Shown: positions 8,458-17,906, counted from the stretch's first letter. The stretch is DNA of 38,234 bases from Candidatus Woesebacteria bacterium GW2011_GWA1_44_23 (GCA_001001045.1 LCIL01000008.1:1-38234); one strand, 5' to 3'. Made by a program: numbers and translations. Notes: generated by a model from the letters alone, not told the origin.

Positions 8458-8940
8458 ATGAAAGAGAGGGGTGCATTCGAAAAAGCGAGAATCGACGGAA
8501 TACTTAACGCGCTTTCGGAAGGTAAAACTGGTTACGATGAATTAAGTGAGGCCGGCAAAACGTCCGAATCAAGAGCAATCGAAGATATTGGCTTGGAATC
8601 CGAAAGAAGATTCACCAGGTACGCAAGACAAGTGGATTTTATAGAATGCGTACAGGACGCCGTTCCCTATGAAGACGCTTACGAAGGAGTTGATAAATGG
8701 TTGAGGTTTAAACCTTATAAAAAGCTACCAGATCTTCCCGTTCAGGTTAAAAGTTCATTCAGGGATGTGAATTCATTCAGGAAAAATCCTAAATACAAAA
8801 ACCGTGGCGGCATGGAAATCGTAATAAACTGCGGCCCCTCTATCAATTACGGAATATTTCTTAGACAGTTAACACTGGAGGTGAACAGAATTAAGATCTC
8901 ACTCGAAGAAAGCCCTTCTCTGGGAAGGTTTATTGTTTAA
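8458..8940 (+). CDS. Hypothetical 160-aa protein, possible PD-(D/E)XK-like nuclease (QxK variant)
   Basis: E-rich helix, GVDKWLRF...LPVQVKSSF pattern resembles D-x(n)-(E/Q)xK; weak. Confidence 0.55.
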   Translation: MKERGAFEKARIDGILNALSEGKTGYDELSEAGKTSESRAIEDIGLESERRFTRYARQVDFIECVQDAVPYEDAYEGVDKWLRFKPYKKLPDLPVQVKSSFRDVNSFRKNPKYKNRGGMEIVINCGPSINYGIFLRQLTLEVNRIKISLEESPSLGRFIV

Positions 8941-9038
8941 AGATAGCAACTCTTTCAAAATCCGCTATTACGCTTTTTATTATTATGATATTTCTTTAGC
9001 AAACATCATATAACTATCTTTTTAAACCTAGGCACAAA

Positions 9039-9299
9039 TTATTGCCTCGGTTCCATCGGACGGGCTATATTAACGTTAATCTTGCGGCCTTTAAGGTCTG
9101 CCTGATTAAACATTTCTATAGCTTTTTTAGCCTCTTCATCGCTGCCCATGGTTACAAAACCAAAGCCGCGGCTTCTTCCTGTCATCTTGTCGCTTATAAC
9201 GGCGGCATCGGTAACACTTCCCGCACCAGCAAAAAGAGCCTTAAGGTCGTCTGCCGTTACTTCCCACGACAAATTCCCTACAAAAAGTTTAGATTCCAT
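9039..9299 (-). CDS. RRM-domain RNA-binding protein
   Basis: RNP2 KLFVGNLSWE and RNP1 RSRGFGFVTM; SD-like GGAGGTGA upstream. Confidence 0.95.
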   Translation of the reverse strand: MESKLFVGNLSWEVTADDLKALFAGAGSVTDAAVISDKMTGRSRGFGFVTMGSDEEAKKAIEMFNQADLKGRKINVNIARPMEPRQ

Positions 9300-9414
9300 T
9301 TAAATTAAAAATTCACCTCCTCTCATTTGAAGTCGGTCAAAGGCTGAAGCTTACCAAACTGAAGCTCACTATCCCTTGAAAACTCTGAGGATAGTATATA
9401 ATATTCATAGTCAA

Positions 9415-9597
9415 ATGGCAAACGCTGACAATAAATCAACGGAAATTCCCAAAATCCCGAGCCTAAACTTCGGCGGAGGCAAGCCGTCAATTTTTACTCC
9501 GAATAAGGGTTTTATGCCTAAAGGACCCCAAAGGGGTAAATTTAACCAGGCTACTTTCCACACACAACATAAGGGCGGGCCAAGCGGGGGAAAATAG
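9415..9597 (+). CDS. Small basic hypothetical protein (60 aa)
   Basis: ATG at 9415 downstream of TATAAT 9397-9402; MANADNKSTEIPKIPSLNFGGGKPSIFTPNKG... Confidence 0.5.
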   Translation: MANADNKSTEIPKIPSLNFGGGKPSIFTPNKGFMPKGPQRGKFNQATFHTQHKGGPSGGK

Positions 9598-9613
9598 TGT
9601 ATAATTGCCACTT

Positions 9614-10495
9614 ATGCCTGATAAAATAACCTCCGTTATCGCCCGTGAGACCGACGGAAATATCCAAATCACATTCACCGTTCCTTTTTCCGTTATACGG
9701 AAGGAGGAAGATGAAACCCTCAAGGAATTTGCCAAAGATGCTGAAATACCAGGTTTCAGGAAGGGGATGGCCCCAATCGCAAAAGTGGCCGAGAAGATCC
9801 CCCAAAGCAAAATCGTAGAGCATTCTTTAGGTCACATATTACCCAAGGCTTTATCGGAAGCCGTAACCGAAAATAACCTTAAAATAGCGGTTTACCCCAA
9901 ATTTGAGTTAATAAGCGCGGAGGAAGGTAAAGATTGGCAAGTGAGGGGGATTACCTGCGAGCTTCCTGAGGTTAACTTGGGCGATTACAAAAAAGCCGTT
10001 CAGGGGGCATTCCGCGCCTCCACCCTCTGGACTCCCGATAAAGGAAAGCCCGAGGAAAAAAAGGAGCTAAGTGCCGAGCAGAAAGAGCAGGTGGTTATAA
10101 AAACACTTCTTGAAAATGTAAAGATAACCATCCCCGCAATATTAATTGAGGAAGAAGCGGACAGCCGCCTTTCAAATCTTCTTTCAAGACTGGAAAAGCT
10201 GGGGTTGGCCCTTGAAACGTATCTGTCCTCAATAGGCAAAAAGGCGGATGACCTTAGGGCCGACTATGCCAATCAGGCAAAGGATGCAATTGCTCTGGAT
10301 CTTATTTTGACAAAAATTGCCCAGGAAAAAGACATTAAGGTAGACCCCAAAGATGTCGATTCGGCCATGGGTGTTGCGCAGGTCTCAAAAACAAGTGAAA
10401 ACGGGACCCCGGAAGATCCCGAAGGCAGAAAAAGGCTTCTTGAATCGATTCTTAAGCGCAGGGGTGCGCTGGACTTTCTTATTAAGTTGGGGTAG
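9614..10495 (+). CDS. tig: Trigger factor-like chaperone apparently lacking the FKBP/PPIase domain
   Basis: PGFRKGMAPIAKV N-terminal signature, trigger-factor-like helical C-terminus; no FKBP segment between. Confidence 0.8.
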   Translation: MPDKITSVIARETDGNIQITFTVPFSVIRKEEDETLKEFAKDAEIPGFRKGMAPIAKVAEKIPQSKIVEHSLGHILPKALSEAVTENNLKIAVYPKFELISAEEGKDWQVRGITCELPEVNLGDYKKAVQGAFRASTLWTPDKGKPEEKKELSAEQKEQVVIKTLLENVKITIPAILIEEEADSRLSNLLSRLEKLGLALETYLSSIGKKADDLRADYANQAKDAIALDLILTKIAQEKDIKVDPKDVDSAMGVAQVSKTSENGTPEDPEGRKRLLESILKRRGALDFLIKLG

Positions 10496-10506
10496 ACTTT
10501 TGGCAA

Positions 10507-11136
10507 ATGGCGGACCCAAAAAAGAAAACTCAACAGCTTCGCACAAAGCAAAATGTTCTTGAATCCCTCAAGGATTTGGGCATAGGTGCGGGTTCTCAAA
10601 CCGGAGATTTTTTGAAAAGCACTTCTGAAGACTTTTTTAGGGAATTGATGGGTATTCCCGTCCCTGCTATCAAAAGAAGCGGGGAAATCAGTGCAGGGCA
10701 GTCTATTCAAATGAACGAGGTTATGAGCGGCAAGGAAGAAGAGAGTAAACATCTCAGGGATCAGATTTCACTTGAACGGCAGCTTTCCAGCGACGAACAA
10801 CGGGTTTCTGAGGGTAAACGCAACGAACTTAAAGTGGAGCTTCAGGCTCTTATGCAGGAAGTCCAAAAAGTTGCCGCAAGCAGTGAAAACCTTGCGGAGG
10901 CAACACGGGTGGCTATGATGACGGCTCCTGTTGAACCCGGAATTTATCACATTAATTTTTTCAAAAACATCTTGGAGTTTTTGCAGTCTTTCAGAAAGAG
11001 GATCGATTACGCCGCCGCCTGGCTTCAAAGTTCCAATAAACGCGCACAAAAGAAAAACTACTGGAACATGTACAAGAAAAAGGGTAGCTCTTTCCTTCTT
11101 TCTCCGGATCATTATCTTCAAAGATCGGCTGGTTAA
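10507..11136 (+). CDS. Hypothetical protein (209 aa), possibly DUF5660-like
   Basis: Intact ORF 11 nt after the trigger factor gene; family label tentative. Confidence 0.65.
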   Translation: MADPKKKTQQLRTKQNVLESLKDLGIGAGSQTGDFLKSTSEDFFRELMGIPVPAIKRSGEISAGQSIQMNEVMSGKEEESKHLRDQISLERQLSSDEQRVSEGKRNELKVELQALMQEVQKVAASSENLAEATRVAMMTAPVEPGIYHINFFKNILEFLQSFRKRIDYAAAWLQSSNKRAQKKNYWNMYKKKGSSFLLSPDHYLQRSAG

Positions 11137-11161
11137 TTTTTGATATAATACAAGTCGGCGG

Positions 11162-11235
11162 GGACGCTTAGCTCAGTTGGTTAGAGCGCATTCTTGACGT
11201 GAATGAGGTCGGGGGTTCGAGCCCTCCAGCGTCCA
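11162..11235 (+). tRNA. tRNA-Val(GAC)
   Basis: GGACGCT/AGCGTCC acceptor, anticodon loop TTGACGT, GGTTCGAGCCC; no encoded CCA. Confidence 0.95.
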
Positions 11236-11236
11236 C

Positions 11237-12190
11237 TCATTTTGAAGCAAAAATTACTGCATTGGGAATGTCTCGCCCAGGTCCGTATACATATCTTGCC
11301 CCATAATACAAGGCGGTTGATCCTCCGGTATCCAAATTCAAAGCACCACTTGCTCCAAGGCTCTTAAAAACATATGCAAATTCCTGCATGTTTACATTCA
11401 TCGCAACAACCACCATGATGGTGTTTTCCCTTAAACCCAGTCCCACTTTCGTTCCTTTTGCCTTTTGTTTATCGCTTAAACCCGACTGGTTGTCGTCTAT
11501 CTGGACGGCTCCGCCGTTAACCAGGCCCGGGAAGTTTACAATCCCCGCGGTTAAACCTCCCGAAAACGATTTGGCATCCTGTACATAGTGGGCCCTACTA
11601 CCGTCAAAATAAACCATAGCCCGACCATTCCAGAAAAGATTCCCGCCGTTTATCCAGTGGCTCAAACGGGTGTTATAAACGGGAAAATCAAAAGAATTGG
11701 TCTTCCCCGAGCATTCCGGATACGTAATCGGGCAAAAATATGTTCCGTTTACTCCCGCAAATCCGTTATTTTTAGTGACAAAAGTCTGCAAATTATTGGC
11801 AAGGCATCCGTTTCCGCAGTCTCCGTCATTTGCGGTATCCGTAATCATCCTGGTACTGCCCATCTCAAGAGAAAGTACCGTTGCCGTAAAATTTCCCTTT
11901 TCCGTTGCAACATTAATGGTAGAAAGTCCGCTTCCGGGAGGACCGCTTACGGGCTTTGCGGTCGGCTTGGGAGTAACTGATGGCTTAGAAGTGGGAACTG
12001 CCGTGGGCTTTATCGTAGGAGCAGTGGTGAAAGAAGGAGAAGGAACTGGGGTGGCCGTCGCAACCGCGGTGGGAGTGACAGCCGTGATGTTGGGCTTAAT
12101 ACTGCCGTTTTTAAATATTATGTAACCGACCAGTGAGATAACGGTAATAAAAACCAACATTAAAACAGGAGCAAAACCAGGGCTCTTCAT
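11237..12190 (-). CDS. Phosphodiester glycosidase (NAGPA-like) domain protein with Thr/Pro linker and TM anchor
   Basis: GFAGVNGTYFCP, GALNLDTGGSTALYYG; TPTAVATATPVPSPS... linker. Confidence 0.85.
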   Translation of the reverse strand: MKSPGFAPVLMLVFITVISLVGYIIFKNGSIKPNITAVTPTAVATATPVPSPSFTTAPTIKPTAVPTSKPSVTPKPTAKPVSGPPGSGLSTINVATEKGNFTATVLSLEMGSTRMITDTANDGDCGNGCLANNLQTFVTKNNGFAGVNGTYFCPITYPECSGKTNSFDFPVYNTRLSHWINGGNLFWNGRAMVYFDGSRAHYVQDAKSFSGGLTAGIVNFPGLVNGGAVQIDDNQSGLSDKQKAKGTKVGLGLRENTIMVVVAMNVNMQEFAYVFKSLGASGALNLDTGGSTALYYGARYVYGPGRDIPNAVIFASK

Positions 12191-12226
12191 ATTTCATTCT
12201 AGCAAATCTCCTAATATAATATGCGT

Positions 12227-12640
12227 ATGGAAAGCGGACATGAAGCGGAAGACTTCAGAAAGAAATCCGTTCTTGCCGTATGCTGGGCAGGAACCGACAG
12301 GAGCCAATATATTGCCGAGGAATTAAATAGAAGGAATTATTTTGCAACAAGCGCAGGTGTTTTGAAAAATAATAACCATGCGGTCTCAAATTACGTCACA
12401 CCTGCCGATCTGTCCAACGTGGGTATCGTCGTTTTTGCTTCCATACACGAAAGGAATGTTTTTTGTAAAGACGAAAAGCTTAAAGCAATTGTCAAAAAAA
12501 ACGGTATAGAAGTCAGAGTGCTGAATATTACCGAAAGCGATAAGGACAGGGCACACAATTACGGCAAGGTGGAAGAATTAAAAGCCGAAATTTCAAAACA
12601 GCTGGACTGTATCGGTTTAAAGGACCTCACAAATCAATAG
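12227..12640 (+). CDS. Low-MW phosphotyrosine phosphatase-like protein
   Basis: CX5R-type loop AVCWAGTDRSQYIAEEL; start placed at 12227, 6 nt after TATAAT. Confidence 0.65.
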   Translation: MESGHEAEDFRKKSVLAVCWAGTDRSQYIAEELNRRNYFATSAGVLKNNNHAVSNYVTPADLSNVGIVVFASIHERNVFCKDEKLKAIVKKNGIEVRVLNITESDKDRAHNYGKVEELKAEISKQLDCIGLKDLTNQ

Positions 12641-13608
12641 TTCAAATATTTGTCGATATTTGCCAGGTGCTCCTTATAGGTTTTTGCGCAGTGTATTTCT
12701 TTATATACATCATGCAAATAGTATAAACACTCGGTAGTCTCTGGGTTAAGGGCGGCTTCGATGGCATCGATTCCAGGACTGCAGATGGGGGTGGGGGGAA
12801 GGCCTTCGTTCAGGTAACTGTTATACGGCGAGTCGCTTTTCTTTTCGGCTATATTTACGCTACCCCACCACTTTCCGTTTTCATTTTTGCCCAGCGTGTA
12901 CTGCATTGTCGCATCAATTTGCAAACGCATTCCGGTATCCAGCCTGTTCCAGATGATTCCCGATATTAACTTCATATCTTTTGCTCCTGCCGCCTCACGG
13001 GCAATAAGTGAGGCAATCTTTACTCCCGTGGTCCATTTTATGTTTTTGTCGGCAAATTGCGGCAAGAGAGGAGACATTTTTTGATTAAAGTTATTAATAA
13101 ATCTTTGGGCAACGGCCTCGGGTGTTTCATCCAGCGGAATTAAGTAAGTATCGGGATAATAAACCCCCTCAAAATAATCGGAACCTAGATTTTTGTAAAA
13201 CGAATTCCACGAAACCAGTTGACTATCGTTCCAATTGAGGGCGTCAGCCAAATATTCTCCCAATTGTTCCCTCCTTACACAAAATGATTCGGTAAACCAG
13301 ACCAAATCGGCGTTTCCGGTTATTTTTTTCATAACAGCCCAGGCGTTCATGTCCTGAGACAGCCTGTAGCCGCCGGCTTTTACGTCGTAGCCTCCGGAAA
13401 AGTTATCTAGGAGAAATTGGAAAGCACCTGAGTCCCTTATGAATTTTTGATCCTGCAGGGCCTTGGAAACGTCAAAATTTTCCGTATTCTCGGGAACAAC
13501 AAAAACCTTAACTTCTTTCGAATCCCCGACGGATCCAAAACGGCTCCAAACCATATATAAAATCAGGAATGTCGCTGTCGGAATGAGGATAAATTTAAGA
13601 ACCTTCAT
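12634..13608 (-). CDS. mltG: Endolytic transglycosylase MltG
   Basis: YPDTYLIPLDETPE, ASLIAREAAGAKDMKLISGIIWNRLDTGMRLQIDATMQYTLG, SPYNSYLNEGLPPTPICSPG; start set at 13608 by TAGAAT spacing. Confidence 0.92.
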   Translation of the reverse strand: MKVLKFILIPTATFLILYMVWSRFGSVGDSKEVKVFVVPENTENFDVSKALQDQKFIRDSGAFQFLLDNFSGGYDVKAGGYRLSQDMNAWAVMKKITGNADLVWFTESFCVRREQLGEYLADALNWNDSQLVSWNSFYKNLGSDYFEGVYYPDTYLIPLDETPEAVAQRFINNFNQKMSPLLPQFADKNIKWTTGVKIASLIAREAAGAKDMKLISGIIWNRLDTGMRLQIDATMQYTLGKNENGKWWGSVNIAEKKSDSPYNSYLNEGLPPTPICSPGIDAIEAALNPETTECLYYLHDVYKEIHCAKTYKEHLANIDKYLNY

Positions 13609-13849
13609 GTCCCATTCTATCATCTGATTCAGGATGGGGTTTCCCTGCAAAATTGGGGCAGCCTGACAGAGCGGCCGCTTGTTCTATTTGAGACTTTATT
13701 TCCACTTTTCTGTCCGACGGAAGTTTATTCAAAAAATGACCTTTTTTAAACTTCTGCACACGGCATCCCACATCTTTACCGCAGCGGACTCCATAGTTGG
13801 CCATAAAACTACATTCGGAGTATTGAGCTTCGGACGGCTTTTCGTGCAT
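13595..13849 (-). CDS. Small Cys-containing hypothetical protein (84 aa) overlapping the mltG start
   Basis: TAAAAT at 13856-13861, 6 nt before ATG; 14-nt overlap with mltG start. Confidence 0.5.
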   Translation of the reverse strand: MHEKPSEAQYSECSFMANYGVRCGKDVGCRVQKFKKGHFLNKLPSDRKVEIKSQIEQAAALSGCPNFAGKPHPESDDRMGHEGS

Positions 13850-13939
13850 TCGTGGATTTTACCATAATTCTTGAGGGAATTTAATTACGGTATAAAATAC
13901 TTCTATTGACTATTTGTTATCAAAATTTGATAATAAGGT

Positions 13940-14278
13940 GTGAAGTTATTTGTAAGATTGGCAATAAATGTTTTTGCGCTTTTCGTGGTGGAGTACCTGG
14001 TTCCCGGATTTCACCTGGCGGGTCTTTGGACCGCGGTTGTAGCAGCCATTGTCATAGGAGTAGTAAATACTTTTATCCGCCCGATAGTTCAGCTTATCGC
14101 GCTTCCCATTTCAATCCTGACTTTCGGTATTGCGGCCATTATTATTAACGTATTACTTTTTTGGGGAGCTTCCATGCTTGTCCCGGGGTTCACCATCGAC
14201 GGCTTTTTAACGGCACTCGTCGCATCTCTAGTACTATCCCTCGTCTCCTGGTTTATGCATAGGCTTGCATCCGATTAA
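13940..14278 (+). CDS. Phage-holin-4_2-type membrane protein
   Basis: Four hydrophobic helices; VVNTFIRPIVQLIALPISILTFGI...NVLLFWGASMLVPGF pattern. Confidence 0.85.
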   Translation: MKLFVRLAINVFALFVVEYLVPGFHLAGLWTAVVAAIVIGVVNTFIRPIVQLIALPISILTFGIAAIIINVLLFWGASMLVPGFTIDGFLTALVASLVLSLVSWFMHRLASD

Positions 14279-15384
14279 AGCGGTCGGGGGTCCACTTTGA
14301 ATATTTTGTCGTCCCCGCTTTTTGCCCGGCCCCGCCCGTCATTGTTGCTTGTTGAAAAGTAAATATATCCGTCCGGTCCCAGCACAACGGCCCTGATTCT
14401 TCCGTATTCCTTTTTGAAATGTGAGGTCAAAACGAGGCTATTGTCGTTTTTAATTTTCACCTGGAAAAGACTTTCTCCCCTTAATCCCGAAAAAAATAGA
14501 CTTCCTTTATAGTATGCCATCCCGGAAGGTGCCCATGTTTCCTCCGTCCCTGATTGTATAACGGGGGAAATAAGTCCCTCTCTTGTCTCGTCTCCCTTAA
14601 TTGTCGGCCAGCCGTAATTGCCTCCTTTATAAATTATGTTTATCTCATCGTTGCCGGTTTCAAGACCCGACGGACCGTGCTCAGTCTCCCACAAAACACC
14701 TTTCTCATCCCAGGCAAGTCCCTGAGGGTTCCTGTGCCCCAGTGAATAGACCTCATTTCCGAAAGGATTGTCGGATGGGATATCTCCTTCTTCCGTTATT
14801 CTTAAAATCTTTCCGTTCAAAGAATTTTTATCCTGTGCAAGGTCCGGACTCCCCGCATCTCCCGTCGTTACGTATAAATATCCGTCAGGACCGAATGCTA
14901 TTCTTCCGCCGTCGTGGTTTACCGAGCCTTTAATTCCCTCCAGAATTACTTTCCTGTCTGTCAGGGTGTCATTCTCAAACTTGTATCTTTCAACCCTGTT
15001 GGATATGCCGCTCGAATCCTGGGTTGTCGAATAAAGGTATATATAATTGTTTTTGACAAAATCTGGGTGAAGGGAAAGACCCAATAAGCCTCCCTCGCCG
15101 ATATGCTTAACTCCTTCAATCTTTTTTACCGTTTTTGTTTGTGCTCCTATTTTAAGAAGCTTTCCCGATCTTTCGGTTACAAGCATTTCACCGCCCGGTA
15201 AAAATGCAATCTCCCAGGGTATATCCAAATTTTGTGCAACAATCTCCGCACCTGCCGAATTAACGATTGTTGTTTCGGGGGCGGATTTATTTTCACTTCT
15301 GTCCTGCTTTTTGTTAAAAAAATACAGAAATGCTCCGGCCGATACCAAAAGCAGGGTAATAATAATTACTTTGTTTTTTTGCAT
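14275..15384 (-). CDS. PQQ-dependent sugar dehydrogenase-like (glucose/sorbosone dehydrogenase family)
   Basis: LDIPWEIAFLPGGEMLVTERSGKL, GGLLGLSLHPDF, NHDGGRIAFGPDGYLYVTTGD, YSLGHRNPQGLAWD. Confidence 0.93.
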   Translation of the reverse strand: MQKNKVIIITLLLVSAGAFLYFFNKKQDRSENKSAPETTIVNSAGAEIVAQNLDIPWEIAFLPGGEMLVTERSGKLLKIGAQTKTVKKIEGVKHIGEGGLLGLSLHPDFVKNNYIYLYSTTQDSSGISNRVERYKFENDTLTDRKVILEGIKGSVNHDGGRIAFGPDGYLYVTTGDAGSPDLAQDKNSLNGKILRITEEGDIPSDNPFGNEVYSLGHRNPQGLAWDEKGVLWETEHGPSGLETGNDEINIIYKGGNYGWPTIKGDETREGLISPVIQSGTEETWAPSGMAYYKGSLFFSGLRGESLFQVKIKNDNSLVLTSHFKKEYGRIRAVVLGPDGYIYFSTSNNDGRGRAKSGDDKIFKVDPRPL

Positions 15385-15399
15385 GTATTTTGCACGGAC

Positions 15400-16464
15400 C
15401 TATTTAAGATGTCTGTCAAAGAATTCAACGGATCTTCTCATTGCCGTTGAAAAACTATCGGAAAGGTTGTGGTCGTCTCCTTCGTAAAGAAATAGTTCGG
15501 CTTCTTTTCCCGCTTTATCCATCAGCCCTTTTAAATTTTCGGAAAATTCACTCGGAACGGAGGCGTCAAGGGTTCCGTGATGGATTGAAAGGGGACCCGA
15601 TATATCCGCAAGGTAACTTGTTGCGGAGATGGAATTCCAAAAGTCGGGATTTTCTTCGGGTGTTCCGAAAGCGGCCTGAAGTTCATCCCTCCATCTCCTT
15701 GCGCTTGAAGGAATTCCGGGAGGAGGGGTGGAGGCTCTTCTTCTCCAACTGCTTATCATTTCGGGGTATGATCCCACAACCCCAGCCCAAATAACACCCG
15801 CTTTTATATCATCCGATACAACCATGCTTCTTAAGGTAATGAATCCTCCCATGGAGTGTCCCCACATTCCGATCTTTTCGGGATTGACCGAAGGATACTT
15901 TTTAACGGATGAGACGGCATTCAAAGCATCAACCGTATACGCGTTTGATCCGTATGCTCCTGTCGGCTCGCCTTCGCTTTCTCCATGACCCCGGAAATCG
16001 GGCTTAAAGACAACGTACCCGTTTCTGGCAAAACCGTCAACGTAGGAAACATATTTCTCGGTGGTCCTGTACTGGGCAGGAGGAATATAGCCATGGTTAA
16101 ATATTATCGCCGGGAATCCTTCCGGGGGTTCTTCTTCCTCGGGTACTGTTAAAAGGCCGTAAACCTTTAATCCTTCCGACCGGTATGAGGCAATATACCG
16201 TTTGTAATTTGAACCCGGGGTAAGTGTTTCTTCAATAATCAAATCGCTTCCGGGATAGTTTCCTTTTCTAAGGTACTCGATGGAAAGAAGAAAGGGGACC
16301 CCAAGTTCGGAGGATCCGACAAACCCTCCTTCATCCAGGAAATTGTTTAAATCGGTCGGGAAATCGGGTTTTTTTGGAAAATATCCCTTTGAGTAGAACA
16401 AATAGCCGCCAAAAAGAGCAAATAAAAGTACCGAAACTATTAAAATTTTCTTCTTTTTGAACAC
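15400..16464 (-). CDS. Alpha/beta hydrolase (prolyl-oligopeptidase-like)
   Basis: IIFNHGYIPP, PDFRGHGESEGEP, IGMWGHSMGGFITLR, YEGDDHNLS; internal GTG at 16464 fits TAAAAT 16470-16475. Confidence 0.9.
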   Translation of the reverse strand: MFKKKKILIVSVLLFALFGGYLFYSKGYFPKKPDFPTDLNNFLDEGGFVGSSELGVPFLLSIEYLRKGNYPGSDLIIEETLTPGSNYKRYIASYRSEGLKVYGLLTVPEEEEPPEGFPAIIFNHGYIPPAQYRTTEKYVSYVDGFARNGYVVFKPDFRGHGESEGEPTGAYGSNAYTVDALNAVSSVKKYPSVNPEKIGMWGHSMGGFITLRSMVVSDDIKAGVIWAGVVGSYPEMISSWRRRASTPPPGIPSSARRWRDELQAAFGTPEENPDFWNSISATSYLADISGPLSIHHGTLDASVPSEFSENLKGLMDKAGKEAELFLYEGDDHNLSDSFSTAMRRSVEFFDRHLK

Positions 16465-16518
16465 CTTACATTTTAACACGCGGGGTAAAGCGTTTTTATG
16501 AAGTACGGTTTTGTGTTA

Positions 16519-16737
16519 TCAATTCTGCTTTTTCCTGTTCCACAAACTTCCGAAGACGTCTCTTACGTCGTAACCGAAATAGGCGAGAACGGAGAAAAGT
16601 AAAAACGATGCGGTTGCCTCATCCAGATTTCCCAAAAAAGGGACGTTATCGGGAATAAATTCAAAAAATCCGGCAGTGGGGTTTAGAAGATAAATGAATG
16701 CTAAAAAGCCGATGGCTGCAACTAAATATTTTTTCAT
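16519..16737 (-). CDS. DUF1232-like small membrane protein
   Basis: FFEFIPDNVPFLGNLDEATASFLL. Confidence 0.65.
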   Translation of the reverse strand: MKKYLVAAIGFLAFIYLLNPTAGFFEFIPDNVPFLGNLDEATASFLLFSVLAYFGYDVRDVFGSLWNRKKQN

Positions 16738-17089
16738 TTTTTAAGAACCGAGGTGCAAAACATACACTTTTTTGCGCCAAGGGGGACAACGCTAAGACAT
16801 TCCGGGCACTTTTTTGTAGTAGGGTCAATTGGCTTTTGTTTATTGGTTAAGGCTATAAGTTTATTCATTGGAAGAACTACAAGGAAGTAAACGACAAACG
16901 AAATGATGACAAAAGAAATAAGGGCATTAAGAAAATCTCCTATCATAAACTCGCTCCGGTTAACGGTAAAGCTTATTTTTGAAAAATCAAGGCGGTAACA
17001 ACGGCTCCGAAAGCTACACCGATTACCACTCCGACCGCAAGGTCAACGACGTTTCCTTTCAAAATAAACTGCTTAAACCCTTTTAACAC
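16734..17089 (-). pseudogene. mscL: mscL large-conductance mechanosensitive channel, disrupted by internal deletion plus frameshift
   Basis: Frame A from GTG 17089: [38 protein letters not shown]; frame B continues [44 protein letters not shown]...CPECLSVVPLGAKKCMFCTS. Confidence 0.88.
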
Positions 17090-17157
17090 TAATTGTATTT
17101 TCGCACAGCTTTTTTGTTTTTGCAAAAATAGCATTAGGGGCTGGGATGGGGCAAGAA

Positions 17158-17865
17158 TCAGAAGGGTATATCTTCCTGTACTGGTTTATCTTCAATGTGG
17201 GCAATTGTTTCTCCAACGTGCCTATAAGCGCACCATTTACAGCTTTTTCCCTCTTCCGGTGGAGGACCGGCAAGAAGTTTGTCAATTTCGGCAATAAACT
17301 TAATAAATCCGGGCTGGTCCATCGGCACCTCAAGCCATTTGGGAGGAAATGTCAAAAGTGCTTCACCGTCTTTATAGGAAACCTGATCAGGGTAAAAAAT
17401 CAAAAGACCCATCCTGTTAATTTCAACCGGTTTTCCGGATTTCGGATTTTCCAGGGCAAACTTATAGGCATTAAGTTGTGTTTTATATTTATCGATTTTC
17501 CCGACATCCGGATTACTGATTTTAAGATCAACCAAAGTATTGCCATCACTCCCATTAACCAGAAGATCATATTTGCCTTTTAAATAAACGTGTGTTCCCG
17601 GAATAATCTTCGAGTCCACCCAACCTTCCTGCATGATTACTTTCCCTTCCGGTAAACTTTCAGAAAGAGTTCTCAGTTCTTTCCCCACAAGACTTCCCTG
17701 AATCCTGGTGTTTATGGCAGAAAATACCCCAGGCATCGGCATGCTAGGTTGATAAATTCCGTTTTTAACTTTAAGGTAGTAGCAAAGTTTGCATTCTTCG
17801 TAAAGGTATGCAAAATCAGAAGGGGAGAGCTTAAATATTTCCTGGTGGATGTCTCTTTCCGGCAT
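17158..17865 (-). CDS. PD-(D/E)XK nuclease with two CxxC pairs (Cas4/RecB-like)
   Basis: [40 protein letters not shown] and [10 protein letters not shown]. Confidence 0.8.
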   Translation of the reverse strand: MPERDIHQEIFKLSPSDFAYLYEECKLCYYLKVKNGIYQPSMPMPGVFSAINTRIQGSLVGKELRTLSESLPEGKVIMQEGWVDSKIIPGTHVYLKGKYDLLVNGSDGNTLVDLKISNPDVGKIDKYKTQLNAYKFALENPKSGKPVEINRMGLLIFYPDQVSYKDGEALLTFPPKWLEVPMDQPGFIKFIAEIDKLLAGPPPEEGKSCKWCAYRHVGETIAHIEDKPVQEDIPF

Positions 17866-17906
17866 ATGAGGCTATTATACCACCATAAAAATGCTAATAT
17901 TCGATT

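Noticed and set aside
11588-12125. Plus-strand ORFs opposite the phosphodiester glycosidase gene
   Set aside because: Antisense to a well-supported minus-strand gene; the GV-rich tail mirrors its Thr/Pro linker.
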